A stretch of 64,000 nt of DNA, from the NCBI RefSeq assembly GCF_902726655.1, contig NZ_CACVAN010000001.1, forward strand, positions 806,001 to 870,000, given 5' to 3'. The DNA is from Virgibacillus ihumii (GTDB lineage: Bacteria; Bacillota; Bacilli; Bacillales; Amphibacillaceae). Below the pieces are notes generated by a model. It did no database searches, was not told where the DNA came from, and saw only the letters and a list, made by a program, of their open reading frames with translations. Of the stretch, positions 8,331-17,011 are shown one piece after another; position 1 is the stretch's first letter, and the number at the start of each line of letters is the position of its first letter. The translations under genes and the position numbers were made by a program.

Positions 8331-8910
8331 CCTCAGCACCCCACTTTTGAAAACGGATAGCAATTCCCAAGGTAAAATCAACAATAAAATGCGATATTAT
8401 TGTAACAAGCAGATTCTGTGTCAGCAAAAATATATAGCCAAGATAAAAACTGACAGCAAGGACTGAAATTAACAAAACAGGCTTACGTAAATACCTGAAA
8501 TGAATCAGTGCGAAAAGTATACTGGCAATCAGGTAACCAAATGTTGTCTGGATGAATCCTCTGAATAATATCTCCTCCGAAATTGCCACGAGTAATGTCA
8601 GTGCAAAGGTCTCTGTTATTTTTCGATTGCCGAAGATTCTTGCATTAATGCCATCATCATCATAATATCGCTTCGGAAAAATCTTTATCAGTAATAAATC
8701 AACTATAACAATTAACAGACCAGAACATACTCCATAGTAAAGAATCTCAGTTATATTTAACTCAAATAACTCAAACCAGACTGAAAAATCGTCAAACAGG
8801 AATATACTCAAAAATAACCCTGTAACGAGCATAATCAACTGGGAAAGCACTAGTTGTTTATTTAATTCTGCATCAGATAGTTGTTTTATTATTTCACTCT
8901 GCCTGGTCAT
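8320..8910 (-). CDS. CPBP-family intramembrane metalloprotease (YpbD-like)
   Basis: A 196-residue integral membrane protein with several hydrophobic helices. The CPBP (CAAX protease/bacteriocin-processing, ABI) motifs are present in order: AISEEILFRGFIQ (glutamate pair and arginine), ALIHFRYL (first histidine) and SHFIVDFTLG (second histidine). The substrate is unknown. It overlaps recQ by 17 bases upstream and the small membrane gene downstream, so it belongs to the ypbB–recQ transcript. Confidence 0.85.
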   Translation of the reverse strand: MTRQSEIIKQLSDAELNKQLVLSQLIMLVTGLFLSIFLFDDFSVWFELFELNITEILYYGVCSGLLIVIVDLLLIKIFPKRYYDDDGINARIFGNRKITETFALTLLVAISEEILFRGFIQTTFGYLIASILFALIHFRYLRKPVLLISVLAVSFYLGYIFLLTQNLLVTIISHFIVDFTLGIAIRFQKWGAEDEL

Positions 8911-10453
8911 TCTTTACCCCGCTTAACAGTATATAACGCAATTTCGTCTGCCAGGTCATCTGTTTTTCCTCATTTTCTGTTTGTTGAGGAGTCCATTCGG
9001 AAAATGAAAAGCCGCAGCTGCTGCAGCACATGCTGGCTGGTTTTTCATATGTGTCCTGGAAACTTTTATATAGATGCTCACGCAAACAATTGGTATGATT
9101 AATCCAGCTTACCATTTCAGCTAACTTCGCTTCCTTTAAGGATTTTCGATGACTGACAAGCCTGATAATCTTTGCTTCAGCTGCTTCCCAACAATTGGTA
9201 TGATAAAGAAATTTATTTTCCCTCATCATATCATGTTTTTCAAATTGATAGTGCAAAAATCGCCATTGAATTTCATTCAGCTGAAATTCTTCGATCAACT
9301 GATTTTTAATTTGGTTATAATCCGCAGAAGAGTGGCATAACTCAGCCAATCGTTGAAAAATTGAACGTACCATAACATCTGTTGGCAGTTCACTTGTAAT
9401 GATTGATTCTGGAATTTGTTCATCCCCCTGTGCATACATTAACAGGCCGATGCTTTGCTTACCGTCCCGCCCGGCTCTGCCCACTTCCTGAATATAAGAT
9501 TCAATTTGCGGAGGAAGATGATAATGGATGACCAGGCGGATATTGTGCTTGTCTATTCCCATTCCAAACGCACTCGTACAGCAAATTATATCCAGTTGAT
9601 TGTTCATAAATTGCTGCTGAATAGTAACCCGGTCAGTCTGATCCATCCCCCCATGATAGAAAGCTACCCTGTGTAACGGAAGTGTTTGCGAAAGATAATG
9701 AGCTGTCTCCTCGCTCATCCGTCTGCTTGTAAAATAGATCAATGCCGGCACACGATATTGTCTGAATAAATCTGTCAACGCTTGTTTTTTCTCTAAATTG
9801 CTGCTTACATGCTCGACTGCAAACGTAATATTTTTTCTGTCTATCGGATAAATATGTTTGGTAATGGATTTCCTGTCCAGTGCAGTAATAATATCTTTTT
9901 GAATTTCTGCAGTTGCTGTTGCGCTTAACGCTAGTACTACAGGGTTTCCCAATTGCTTGATAACAGCTCCAAGCCGTAAATAGTCCGGTCTGAAATCATG
10001 CCCCCACTGGGAAATGCAATGTGCTTCATCAATAACAAACAAACTTATTTTTATATGGCTGAATAGTTCGATCAGTTTAGGCTGTTGAAGTAATTCAGGC
10101 GATATGTAAATTAATTTAAATTGCTTTATATTTCGAAGCACATGAATTCTTTCTTCCGGATCCATAAAGCTGTTTAATGCAGCTGCATACTTAAATCCTT
10201 TTGATTTCAACTGTTTTACCTGATCCTGCATTAACGAAATCAGCGGGGATACTACGATGGTCAGCCCATCCATTAGTAGTGCGGGAAGTTGGTAACATAA
10301 CGATTTCCCCGATCCTGTCGGCAAGATACCCAAAACATCGTTCCCCGCCGTAATATCCTCAATAATCTCTTTTTGTCCCGGCCGAAATGAATCAATCTGA
10401 AAGTATTTTTTAAGTTTTTGGTCAAGATTTGCCTGGCTGATCAAGTTTATCAC
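8894..10453 (-). CDS. recQ: RecQ-family ATP-dependent DNA helicase (short form)
   Basis: A 519-residue superfamily 2 helicase. Motifs in order: motif 0 DSFRPGQKEII, Walker A GILPTGSGKSLCYQLPA, motif II DEAHCISQWGHDFRP, motif III LALSATATAEI, and motif VI QEVGRAGRDGKQS. A C-terminal zinc cysteine set (CLREHLYKSF, then CCSSCGFS) follows. No HRDC domain is present, as in B. subtilis RecS, whose position it occupies. The start overlaps the ypbB stop by four bases. It is expected to unwind recombination and fork intermediates. Confidence 0.9.
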   Translation of the reverse strand: MINLISQANLDQKLKKYFQIDSFRPGQKEIIEDITAGNDVLGILPTGSGKSLCYQLPALLMDGLTIVVSPLISLMQDQVKQLKSKGFKYAAALNSFMDPEERIHVLRNIKQFKLIYISPELLQQPKLIELFSHIKISLFVIDEAHCISQWGHDFRPDYLRLGAVIKQLGNPVVLALSATATAEIQKDIITALDRKSITKHIYPIDRKNITFAVEHVSSNLEKKQALTDLFRQYRVPALIYFTSRRMSEETAHYLSQTLPLHRVAFYHGGMDQTDRVTIQQQFMNNQLDIICCTSAFGMGIDKHNIRLVIHYHLPPQIESYIQEVGRAGRDGKQSIGLLMYAQGDEQIPESIITSELPTDVMVRSIFQRLAELCHSSADYNQIKNQLIEEFQLNEIQWRFLHYQFEKHDMMRENKFLYHTNCWEAAEAKIIRLVSHRKSLKEAKLAEMVSWINHTNCLREHLYKSFQDTYEKPASMCCSSCGFSFSEWTPQQTENEEKQMTWQTKLRYILLSGVKNDQAE

Positions 10454-11526
10454 CTGACTCCTTTATGGTGTGTCGCTAAAACAAGTCGTATTTGAAAATA
10501 ACTTATCTCATCATCAATCCCGCTTTTAATGTCCTTCAATTTAAAGCTTTTTGCTTTTCTGATTGCGGCTGCAATTTTTTCCTGCTGTTCATTTGAAATA
10601 TATGCATCAATTGGAAAGTTTGGCTCGTAAAGAGCGATTTCGACAATATGATCGTAAACGGTATTGATTTTTAGGTTTCGAATCCTGGCAATTTCCGCAG
10701 GGTTATGGTTTTCACGCAAAAGGATATCAGTTTTAGAAGCTGACTGGGAGAGCTTTGTCTCCTGTTTCACATCCTTTATAATATACGATATGATTGGGAA
10801 TTTTCCCGGTTCCTGTTCCATTTCCCAAAACATGCGGTGTACGATTGCTGTCAGGTGCAGTGGAACATCAAGTCTCTCCAGTTCATGATGCTTAGCCAAT
10901 TGATAGCTGCTCATCCCGTAGTGTTCAAAACCAGCAAGACAGTCAACGAAAAATTCAGCGTCGGCTTCCGGAAAACGTTCAAGAAGTTGCTGCAGTTCTT
11001 TGTGAATTAAATAGAGTACATTCTCGTGTTTTGGTTTCATTTGCTTGTAATGATCTTTAACCCAGCCGGTTATTTGAGGTGTATCCACAACAGGGATAAA
11101 TGAAAAATGATTGTGCCAGCTGTTGGTTAGCGTTTGAATCAGTAAAAAAAGCCGCTGACAAAAAATTGTATCAGCATTTGAATACTTCATACCGTTTAAA
11201 TAAGGTACATGTCGATGTCTATCCATTTTTTGCAAGAATGCTGTTCCTTTCTTTCCGGATAGGACTGATCCACCATACAGGTGCAGATACCCGTTATCTT
11301 GTAATTGATTTATTATCAGGTTGAAAGATTGTTTAGACAGTTTTTTATATATGCCATAAAACTTCTGCAAATCATAAAGAAAAGCATCCTGCTGCGTCTG
11401 AATTGATTTTCTCCCTTTAAGAAGATGAAAAATGGCTGCGACACTTCGTTTATCCTGAAATTGACTGCTGCATTTGATAATAATCATGTCTAGAAGCATT
11501 TTTTCATTCTCCTTTGTAACTTCCAA
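10450..11526 (-). CDS. ypbB: YpbB-like protein with RecQ-associated helix-turn-helix domain
   Basis: A 358-residue protein. The C-terminal third holds a helix-turn-helix (LRENHNPAEIARIRNLKINT followed by VYDHIVEIALYEPNFPIDAY) of the type found fused or adjacent to RecQ helicases. The N-terminal two thirds are rich in basic and aromatic residues with no motif I can name. The stop overlaps the recQ start (ATGA type), so the pair is translationally coupled. A role as a DNA-binding partner of RecQ is inferred from context only. Confidence 0.8.
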   Translation of the reverse strand: MEVTKENEKMLLDMIIIKCSSQFQDKRSVAAIFHLLKGRKSIQTQQDAFLYDLQKFYGIYKKLSKQSFNLIINQLQDNGYLHLYGGSVLSGKKGTAFLQKMDRHRHVPYLNGMKYSNADTIFCQRLFLLIQTLTNSWHNHFSFIPVVDTPQITGWVKDHYKQMKPKHENVLYLIHKELQQLLERFPEADAEFFVDCLAGFEHYGMSSYQLAKHHELERLDVPLHLTAIVHRMFWEMEQEPGKFPIISYIIKDVKQETKLSQSASKTDILLRENHNPAEIARIRNLKINTVYDHIVEIALYEPNFPIDAYISNEQQEKIAAAIRKAKSFKLKDIKSGIDDEISYFQIRLVLATHHKGVR

Positions 11527-11599
11527 CTTAATAAATTAATGGTATCACATCAGTTGTAAGTTGAAATGTAAAAACTTCCGTCTTAAAATTGATTTATAG

Positions 11600-11872
<273 letters not shown>

Positions 11873-11967
11873 GTGCCTACGGGACTGATTCAAGACAGGG
11901 AATGGATCTCGCACATCTGTGACCTGTAAAGTGCAAGTTTTTAGACGAATGCCATAGTTGCACTTAA

Positions 11968-12000
11968 GCAGATAGGAAAATTTTATACTTTCCTATCTGC
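11968..12000. terminator. Bidirectional terminator between fer and rsiX
   Basis: GCAGATAGGAAA (11968–11979) and TTTCCTATCTGC (11989–12000) form a perfect 12-bp stem between convergent genes. Confidence 0.8.
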
Positions 12001-12020
12001 AAATAAAGAGCAGCCTTTCT

Positions 12021-13199
12021 TCATTTTGACCTTGTATAAATAGGGTTAACACCTGCAGGGACATTGAGCGGATCCGTCAATTGATATGGACCTATCATGT
12101 GCACTCCGGTATTTTTAAATTCAACCTGTTTATATCCGAAACTTTTGGCAGTCATCAGGATGGATTCAATCATTGTCAAACTTTCCTGGTTTCGCGGTAT
12201 GTTTTCAGCAAACGTTAACTGCAGTGACTCTCCCTTTTGATGCGTTGAGATCTGGATATTTTCAGGGATGGTACGCTGTAAATGAAATTCCTCTTCACTC
12301 TGTTTCATCTCTTCGAATGCACCAGTAATTTCCCTCTTATTTTCCATATTAACCGGAACTAAAAAATTTCTTTCGGATTGAGCCGGATCATACAATTTAT
12401 ATGCTTTATTCTGAATTCCATTTATTTTTAACGCCTTCACACTACCGATTGGTCCAAGATTAACCTTGCGGGTAAAGACGGCCTTATCAAACTGCAGTGG
12501 ACCAAACATGGATTGCACTGTTTTGCTAAACATATTAGCCTCAGCCCCCGAGTTGAGTGAAAAACCTTTCGGCAAACCCACTAATACCGTACCATTTGCT
12601 CTGTTCATTTCAAACATTGCACCGGCAAGCATATAATCGCCAGGCGGCCTTTTTTTCCCTTTAAGATAGCTGCCGATCTTATTATACTGTTTACTTAAAT
12701 CTTCCGTTTCAGAAACAATAAATGTCAACGGTATAATGAACTGGGCCTGTTGATTGGCAACAGCTCCGTACACAATGGAATTTGTATCCTTTATAGAACG
12801 AACTACATGTGATTGGAAATTTTTATCCATCCTAAGCATATTTTTCTTATTGGACTGTGCAGCACTGAAATCACTTTCTTTCCCAGGTTTCATTTGCCCC
12901 GTATTAGTCCGATTGTCAGATACCGCTTTTTCCATTTTTGCTTCATCGTGACTGTTATTGGTCAGAAAATTATCTTCATTCATCAAAAACGGTACACTAA
13001 TAAGGAGGATGGTCAATACCGCCACTATGCTGAAAATCGGTACAAGAGGAATCTTTCGTGATGCCTGCACTCGCTGCGGTTCCTTTAAACTGGAGGAAAT
13101 TTGTTTATAGAGCTCATCTTTTTTTCTTTTGTCTTTGACCACTGGCATCTGTTTTAGTGAATCAGTTATCTGCTTCTCATCGTTGTCCCGGGACTTCAT
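12021..13199 (-). CDS. rsiX: RsiX-type anti-sigma factor
   Basis: A 392-residue single-pass membrane protein. Residues 1–48 are charged and cytoplasmic, a hydrophobic helix follows at about 49–71 (IPLVPIFSIVAVLTILLISV), and the large remainder is extracytoplasmic. It follows sigX with a four-base overlap, and this order matches sigX–rsiX of B. subtilis. The cytoplasmic part should hold sigma-X inactive until a cell envelope signal is received. No zinc-binding anti-sigma motif (HxxxCxxC) is visible, as also in known RsiX. Confidence 0.85.
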   Translation of the reverse strand: MKSRDNDEKQITDSLKQMPVVKDKRKKDELYKQISSSLKEPQRVQASRKIPLVPIFSIVAVLTILLISVPFLMNEDNFLTNNSHDEAKMEKAVSDNRTNTGQMKPGKESDFSAAQSNKKNMLRMDKNFQSHVVRSIKDTNSIVYGAVANQQAQFIIPLTFIVSETEDLSKQYNKIGSYLKGKKRPPGDYMLAGAMFEMNRANGTVLVGLPKGFSLNSGAEANMFSKTVQSMFGPLQFDKAVFTRKVNLGPIGSVKALKINGIQNKAYKLYDPAQSERNFLVPVNMENKREITGAFEEMKQSEEEFHLQRTIPENIQISTHQKGESLQLTFAENIPRNQESLTMIESILMTAKSFGYKQVEFKNTGVHMIGPYQLTDPLNVPAGVNPIYTRSK

Positions 13200-13732
13200 G
13201 ATCCATCCCCTCCCTTCTGATTCGCTTCAATCATCCATTTTTTTAACCGCTTTAAACCGCGATGCTGCGTTGTTTTCACTTTACTTATACTAAAACCCAA
13301 AATCTCCGCTGTTTCCTGGATTGAGAAAGATTGTATGTATCGCAAAATAAGTACACTTTTTTGTTCGGGTGTGCACTTATCCAAATAAAAATACATCCGT
13401 TTTATTTTCTCATTCTGTTCAGCAATTTCATCAGGAAGCGGCTTTTGATCGGAAAGATACCGATCGTTTTCATTCCAATCGAAATACCCGGCTATTCGAT
13501 TCCGTTTTCGTTTCAATGAACGGAAAAAATCAATCGTAACATGACGGGCAATGGAAAAAAGCCATGTTTTTTCACTGCTGTCACCTTTAAACGAATCATA
13601 TGATCTTAATACTTTGATATAAACTTCCTGAATAAGGTCTTCACAAACTTCTTTATCTTTCACCATATAAAAAATAAACTGATATAAATCCTGATGGTAT
13701 TTTTCGTATAATTCCTCAAAAACGGCCTTCAT
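13196..13732 (-). CDS. sigX: ECF-type RNA polymerase sigma factor SigX
   Basis: A 178-residue sigma-70 family protein with regions 2 and 4 only. Region 2 is seen as YQFIFYMVKDKEVCEDLIQEV and KTWLFSIARHVTIDFFRSLK. Region 4 is seen as LDKCTPEQKSVLILRYIQ and ETAEILGFSISKVKTTQHRG. In B. subtilis SigX controls genes changing cell-surface charge and lipid synthesis. A matching promoter lies 24 bases upstream, suggesting autoregulation, and rsiX follows. In B. subtilis sigX also lies beside resE; here a B12-uptake pair is inserted between them. Confidence 0.9.
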   Translation of the reverse strand: MKAVFEELYEKYHQDLYQFIFYMVKDKEVCEDLIQEVYIKVLRSYDSFKGDSSEKTWLFSIARHVTIDFFRSLKRKRNRIAGYFDWNENDRYLSDQKPLPDEIAEQNEKIKRMYFYLDKCTPEQKSVLILRYIQSFSIQETAEILGFSISKVKTTQHRGLKRLKKWMIEANQKGGDGS

Positions 13733-13755
13733 AAGGGTCCCCCGTTCAATAAATC

Positions 13756-13782
13756 AGTCGTCTGTACTGATCAAAAGTTACA
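13756..13782 (-). promoter_or_regulatory. Sigma-X-type autoregulatory promoter
   Basis: On the minus strand TGTAAC (13777–13782), a 16-base spacer and CGACT (13756–13760) match the ECF sigma-X consensus (TGTAAC with CGAC). Confidence 0.7.
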
Positions 13783-13889
13783 CCTTTGCTCTAACTATAT
13801 TGGAAATTGAGAAAAAGTAAAAGTGTTATTTGAATGAATGTCAACCGGGAATTGATTTTTATCCGTATTAACTACTGGTATCAAACAAT

Positions 13890-13917
13890 AAATACCAGCC
13901 TATTTCAGCTGGTATTT
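13890..13917. terminator. Terminator overlapping the end of the ECF S-component gene
   Basis: AAATACCAGC (13890–13899) and GCTGGTATTT (13908–13917) form a perfect stem. The stop codon of the gene lies in the loop. The T-rich tails on both sides could serve either strand. Confidence 0.65.
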
Positions 13918-14420
13918 TTTAAATAAAAGTGCTTATTTGAATATGTTTTAAATAAATGGGATATAACCGGATAAAACACAACCATAAAAATTGCGTTACC
14001 GACCGCATGGTTGACAGAAAAAGGCAGACCCGCCAGATAATACGGCCAAAATTCACCGGCAATCGAATATGTCATCAGCGAAATGACAAAGCCGTATAAA
14101 AAACCGCTGAATATGGAAAAAGCGACGATGACCCAAAATGGAAATTTTTTAGGATATTTTCCAAGCAATCCACTTAATACCCCGATGAGCCCCCATGAAA
14201 CAACTTGCCAGACTGTCCATATTCCCATTCCCAAAAGCATATTGGACAAAAAAGTTGTTAAAATTGCCAACAGTACTGCTGCCAGCGGCCCGAGCAACAA
14301 CCCGCAAATGATAATCAGTGATGTGACAGGCTGAACATTGGGCAGAAAAGCAAAAACATATCTGCCAACGACTGCAAGTGCTGCAAGTACCGCCAGAAGC
14401 GTTAGTTTATACGTGTTCAA
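13905..14420 (-). CDS. ECF transporter S component, probable corrinoid uptake
   Basis: A 171-residue hydrophobic protein with about five to six helices. It has the form of substrate-binding S components of energy-coupling-factor transporters (LLAVLAALAVVGRYVFAFLP followed by NVQPVTSLIIICGLLLGP). It starts with TTG at 14420, whose bases overlap the TGA stop of the lipoprotein gene (TTGA). It therefore shares the transcript that begins with a cobalamin riboswitch. That argues for cobalamin or cobinamide as substrate, as in CbrT of lactobacilli. The general ATPase and T components (EcfA, EcfT) are not here and are presumably shared. The substrate is inferred from regulation, not from binding residues. 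Confidence 0.75.
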   Translation of the reverse strand: MNTYKLTLLAVLAALAVVGRYVFAFLPNVQPVTSLIIICGLLLGPLAAVLLAILTTFLSNMLLGMGIWTVWQVVSWGLIGVLSGLLGKYPKKFPFWVIVAFSIFSGFLYGFVISLMTYSIAGEFWPYYLAGLPFSVNHAVGNAIFMVVFYPVISHLFKTYSNKHFYLKNTS

Positions 14421-14848
14421 AATGCATGCAGATCAAACGTTATTTGATCGCCTGGGGACAATTCGAGCTCTTTTGCACCAACTTTAGCTGCTTCTCCATT
14501 CACGGTAAACATCCATGCCGTTTTTCCTTTATCATGTGAAACACCTTCAATGGCGGTAATAAATCCACCATTATGGGATGTTTTCAGTGTAAAATTTTTT
14601 TTCATAACCGACATCAATGTTGTCCCTTCCTCAATTTCAATTTCTTTTTTCCCGAGCTGCTTTTCCCCATTATTTTTGGAAAGGATAATGGTGACTGTTT
14701 CATCCTTTTGTTCAGATGCGTTGCTGCTTTCCGTTGATTTAGCGCTCTGATTATTCTGTGACGTCGACTGCCCTTCACTTGTTCCACAGCCAACTAATAA
14801 CCCAATAACAATTAAAAATGATGCCAAACGTAAGAAACCTTTATGCAT
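14417..14848 (-). CDS. DUF4430 lipoprotein, transcobalamin-like
   Basis: A 143-residue secreted lipoprotein. A signal peptide ends in LIGLLVGC-type lipobox residues with Cys21 as lipid anchor. A serine/asparagine/glutamine-rich linker follows (about 22–50). The C-terminal domain is of the DUF4430 type (TTLMSVMKKNF, GFITAIEGVSHDKGKTAWMF and VNGEAAKVGAKELELSPGD), related to the C-terminal domain of animal transcobalamin. The start at 14848 follows GGAGGAA. With the riboswitch upstream and an S component downstream, it likely binds a corrinoid at the cell surface. The ligand is inferred. Confidence 0.8.
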   Translation of the reverse strand: MHKGFLRLASFLIVIGLLVGCGTSEGQSTSQNNQSAKSTESSNASEQKDETVTIILSKNNGEKQLGKKEIEIEEGTTLMSVMKKNFTLKTSHNGGFITAIEGVSHDKGKTAWMFTVNGEAAKVGAKELELSPGDQITFDLHAF

Positions 14849-14920
14849 GTTCCCATTCCTCCAGTACTGTAATTTTGAGGAGAATTGGGCGCTGGTAACC
14901 GATACTGTCAATTCAACCGC

Positions 14921-14958
14921 AAAAATAAAAAGCTGACCCCTTCAAGCGAGTCAGCTTT
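14921..14958 (-). terminator. Terminator in the riboswitch leader (expression platform)
   Basis: AAAGCTGAC (14929–14937) and GTCAGCTTT (14950–14958) form a stem followed on the minus strand by TTTTATTTTT. It lies between the cobalamin aptamer and the first gene, where a riboswitch terminator belongs. Confidence 0.75.
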
Positions 14959-15039
14959 ATAGACAATCGAATATATAACTATTCCATAAAATGTATCCGG
15001 TTGTCCCAATCGCTCATATCCTCGAAGCATTGAAACGAT

Positions 15040-15195
15040 AGATGGCTGGCAGGTCTACTGACTCATGATCACACCCTACTCTAAGCCCTTCCCATATGAA
15101 TTCATACAGTGGATTATGCTTATTTCGCCGATCATATACAGTTGCGAGGACAGTTTCAGCTTTGCACTGAATTCCCTATTAAGTAATACACCAAT
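15040..15195 (-). promoter_or_regulatory. Cobalamin riboswitch aptamer
   Basis: Read on the minus strand, the conserved landmarks occur in order. GGGAA (15172–15176) comes first, then a GTGCAAAGCTGAAACTGTCC-type segment, then CGCAACTGTA, and finally GAGTCAGTAGACCTGCC (15048–15064), the B12-box end. This is the class I cobalamin aptamer layout. It lies about 190 bases before the DUF4430 lipoprotein start, with a terminator hairpin in between. The outer limits are approximate. High adenosylcobalamin should reduce expression of the two genes downstream. Confidence 0.88.
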
Positions 15196-15253
15196 CATCA
15201 TTACCTATTCAATTACCATTATTATATCATAAATAAATTGCCTGTCCACACGG

Positions 15254-17011
15254 TTAGTCATTCAGTGGCAGTTTCAATACAAATGTGGTACCTTCATTAA
15301 CGATACTGTTAACCGTAATCGTCCCGTTATGCGCATCAACAATGTTTTTGGCAATGGACAATCCAAGCCCGGTTCCTTTTTTCTTTCCATTCCTGACGCG
15401 TGATTTATCCGCCTTATAAAATCGTTCAAATACGAAAGGAATATCTTCTTTAGGAATACCACTCCCATTATCTGCAACAGATACCGAAAACTCACTGTCA
15501 TTGCTTTCCACTGTCACAATCACCTTTCCTTCTTCTCCAGTATGTCTAATTGCATTATCAATCAGATTAGTAAGCACCTGTTCAATCCGGTCGGGATCGA
15601 TATAAATGGATTGAGCGGATAGCTTTTTAATTAGCTGCAGATCAACCTTGCTGTCGTTTGCCAGTCCGGAAAATTTTTTGATAATCCGCTCCACATATGG
15701 ATCCAGTTCAACGTGTTCCACGTTAAGGCTTATTTGTCCAGCTTCCATTCGGGCAAGATCCAGTAATTCATTAACTAAACGACCCATCCTCAGGGACTCT
15801 TCATAAATAATCTGGGCAAGTTCTCTTTTTTCTTCCCTGCTTTCTGCCACATCATCAACAATTGCTTCACTATATCCCTGCAACATGGAAATCGGAGTCC
15901 GCAATTCATGCGATACGTTGGCAATAAAGTCTTTACGCAGCTTATCGAGCCTGCGATCTTCTGTCATATCCCGGATAACAGCGACAGCCCCTCGTACATA
16001 TGATTGGTCATATAAAGGAGTCATAATCATGACCCATGTTCTCCCTTGGATGTTTATCTCATTAATTGCTTCTTTTTCCTCCTGAATAACATCTTCCAGT
16101 ATTCCATTCAGCGGATCAGGAAGTTTGTTATGTTCATCATTTAACCGCAAGTTATTTTCATAATAAAGACTTTCAATTAATTGGTCTGCGGGAGAATTTG
16201 TGACCAGCATATCACCATTTCGGTTCAGCGTAATAACGCCATCCGCCATTGAGCTGACAATGCTGGAGAGCTGTTCTTTCTCCTGCCTTAGTGCATTAAT
16301 ATGGAATTTCAACTGCCTTCCCATCCGATTAAAGGCTATCGCCAATTCACCTATTTCATCATGTGTCAAAATCGGAACTTTCGTATTAAACTCGCCTCTC
16401 GTTAAATCAAAAGCTGCTTCACGCATTTTAATCAGTGGTGATGTAATTCTCGTTGACAGGAAAAAAGCGAAAATCGTTGTCAATACAATCGCAATACCTG
16501 CCGCAAGCAATATGATTTTCGTTGTATCGGATTTTGTCTTATTAACAACATCCAATGACTGGTAAACAAAAACAGCGCCATTGTTCTGAATGGGAGTTCC
16601 GACCATCATAGCCCGATCATTACCGCCGGGCAACCGCATTTGTTCCTTCAAATTTTCCCCTTTAGTGAAAACTGCGTTTAACGAATCCTCTGAACGAAAC
16701 CACTGTTCACCAAGTTCATGCAGGTTATCAATACTGTGGGATGTCCAAAAATCGCCATTTCCGTATACGACCGCAATATGACTTGCCGGATCTTTAATAA
16801 GTTCAGTGGTTCGATAGGCAAGCTCTCTATCGTCATACTGCTCAATCATCAACGAAACTTTATTAGCTGTTTGCATCATTTCATTTTCAGCCTGTTGAAC
16901 ATGAAAATTTTCAAAGAACTCCAACAGTAATATAGTTAAAATAAATAATACAAAAGAAACCAGCAATAAAATGGTTATTGCCAGTTTCCCTACAACACTC
17001 CGCCAAAACAT
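15254..17011 (-). CDS. resE: Sensor histidine kinase ResE
   Basis: A 585-residue membrane kinase. TM1 lies at about 10–31, then an extracellular domain, and TM2 at about 165–185. HAMP (ITSPLIKMREAAFDLTRG), PAS (SIVSSMADGVITLNRNGDML), HisKA with FIANVSHELRTPISMLQGY (phosphorylated His) and HATPase (NLIDNAIRHT, DNGSGIP, GTGLGLSI) follow. With ResD it senses oxygen or redox state and controls respiration genes in Bacillus. The start overlaps the resD stop (ATGA). The gene closes the res cluster. Confidence 0.92.
   Translation of the reverse strand: MFWRSVVGKLAITILLLVSFVLFILTILLLEFFENFHVQQAENEMMQTANKVSLMIEQYDDRELAYRTTELIKDPASHIAVVYGNGDFWTSHSIDNLHELGEQWFRSEDSLNAVFTKGENLKEQMRLPGGNDRAMMVGTPIQNNGAVFVYQSLDVVNKTKSDTTKIILLAAGIAIVLTTIFAFFLSTRITSPLIKMREAAFDLTRGEFNTKVPILTHDEIGELAIAFNRMGRQLKFHINALRQEKEQLSSIVSSMADGVITLNRNGDMLVTNSPADQLIESLYYENNLRLNDEHNKLPDPLNGILEDVIQEEKEAINEINIQGRTWVMIMTPLYDQSYVRGAVAVIRDMTEDRRLDKLRKDFIANVSHELRTPISMLQGYSEAIVDDVAESREEKRELAQIIYEESLRMGRLVNELLDLARMEAGQISLNVEHVELDPYVERIIKKFSGLANDSKVDLQLIKKLSAQSIYIDPDRIEQVLTNLIDNAIRHTGEEGKVIVTVESNDSEFSVSVADNGSGIPKEDIPFVFERFYKADKSRVRNGKKKGTGLGLSIAKNIVDAHNGTITVNSIVNEGTTFVLKLPLND

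Noticed and set aside
10664..10888. Open frames antisense to ypbB, recQ and other genes
   Set aside because: They are shadows of strongly supported genes on the other strand, with no start signal and no recognisable motifs.
13905..14420. Calling the S component a riboflavin transporter (RibU/FmnP), which lies near fer in B. subtilis
   Set aside because: The leader is a cobalamin and not an FMN riboswitch, and the gene is coupled to a transcobalamin-like lipoprotein.
15040..15195. Reading the leader element as a T-box or FMN riboswitch
   Set aside because: The conserved GTCAG..ACCTGCC end and GGGAA..CGCAACTGTA segments are those of the cobalamin aptamer; T-box and FMN landmarks are absent.
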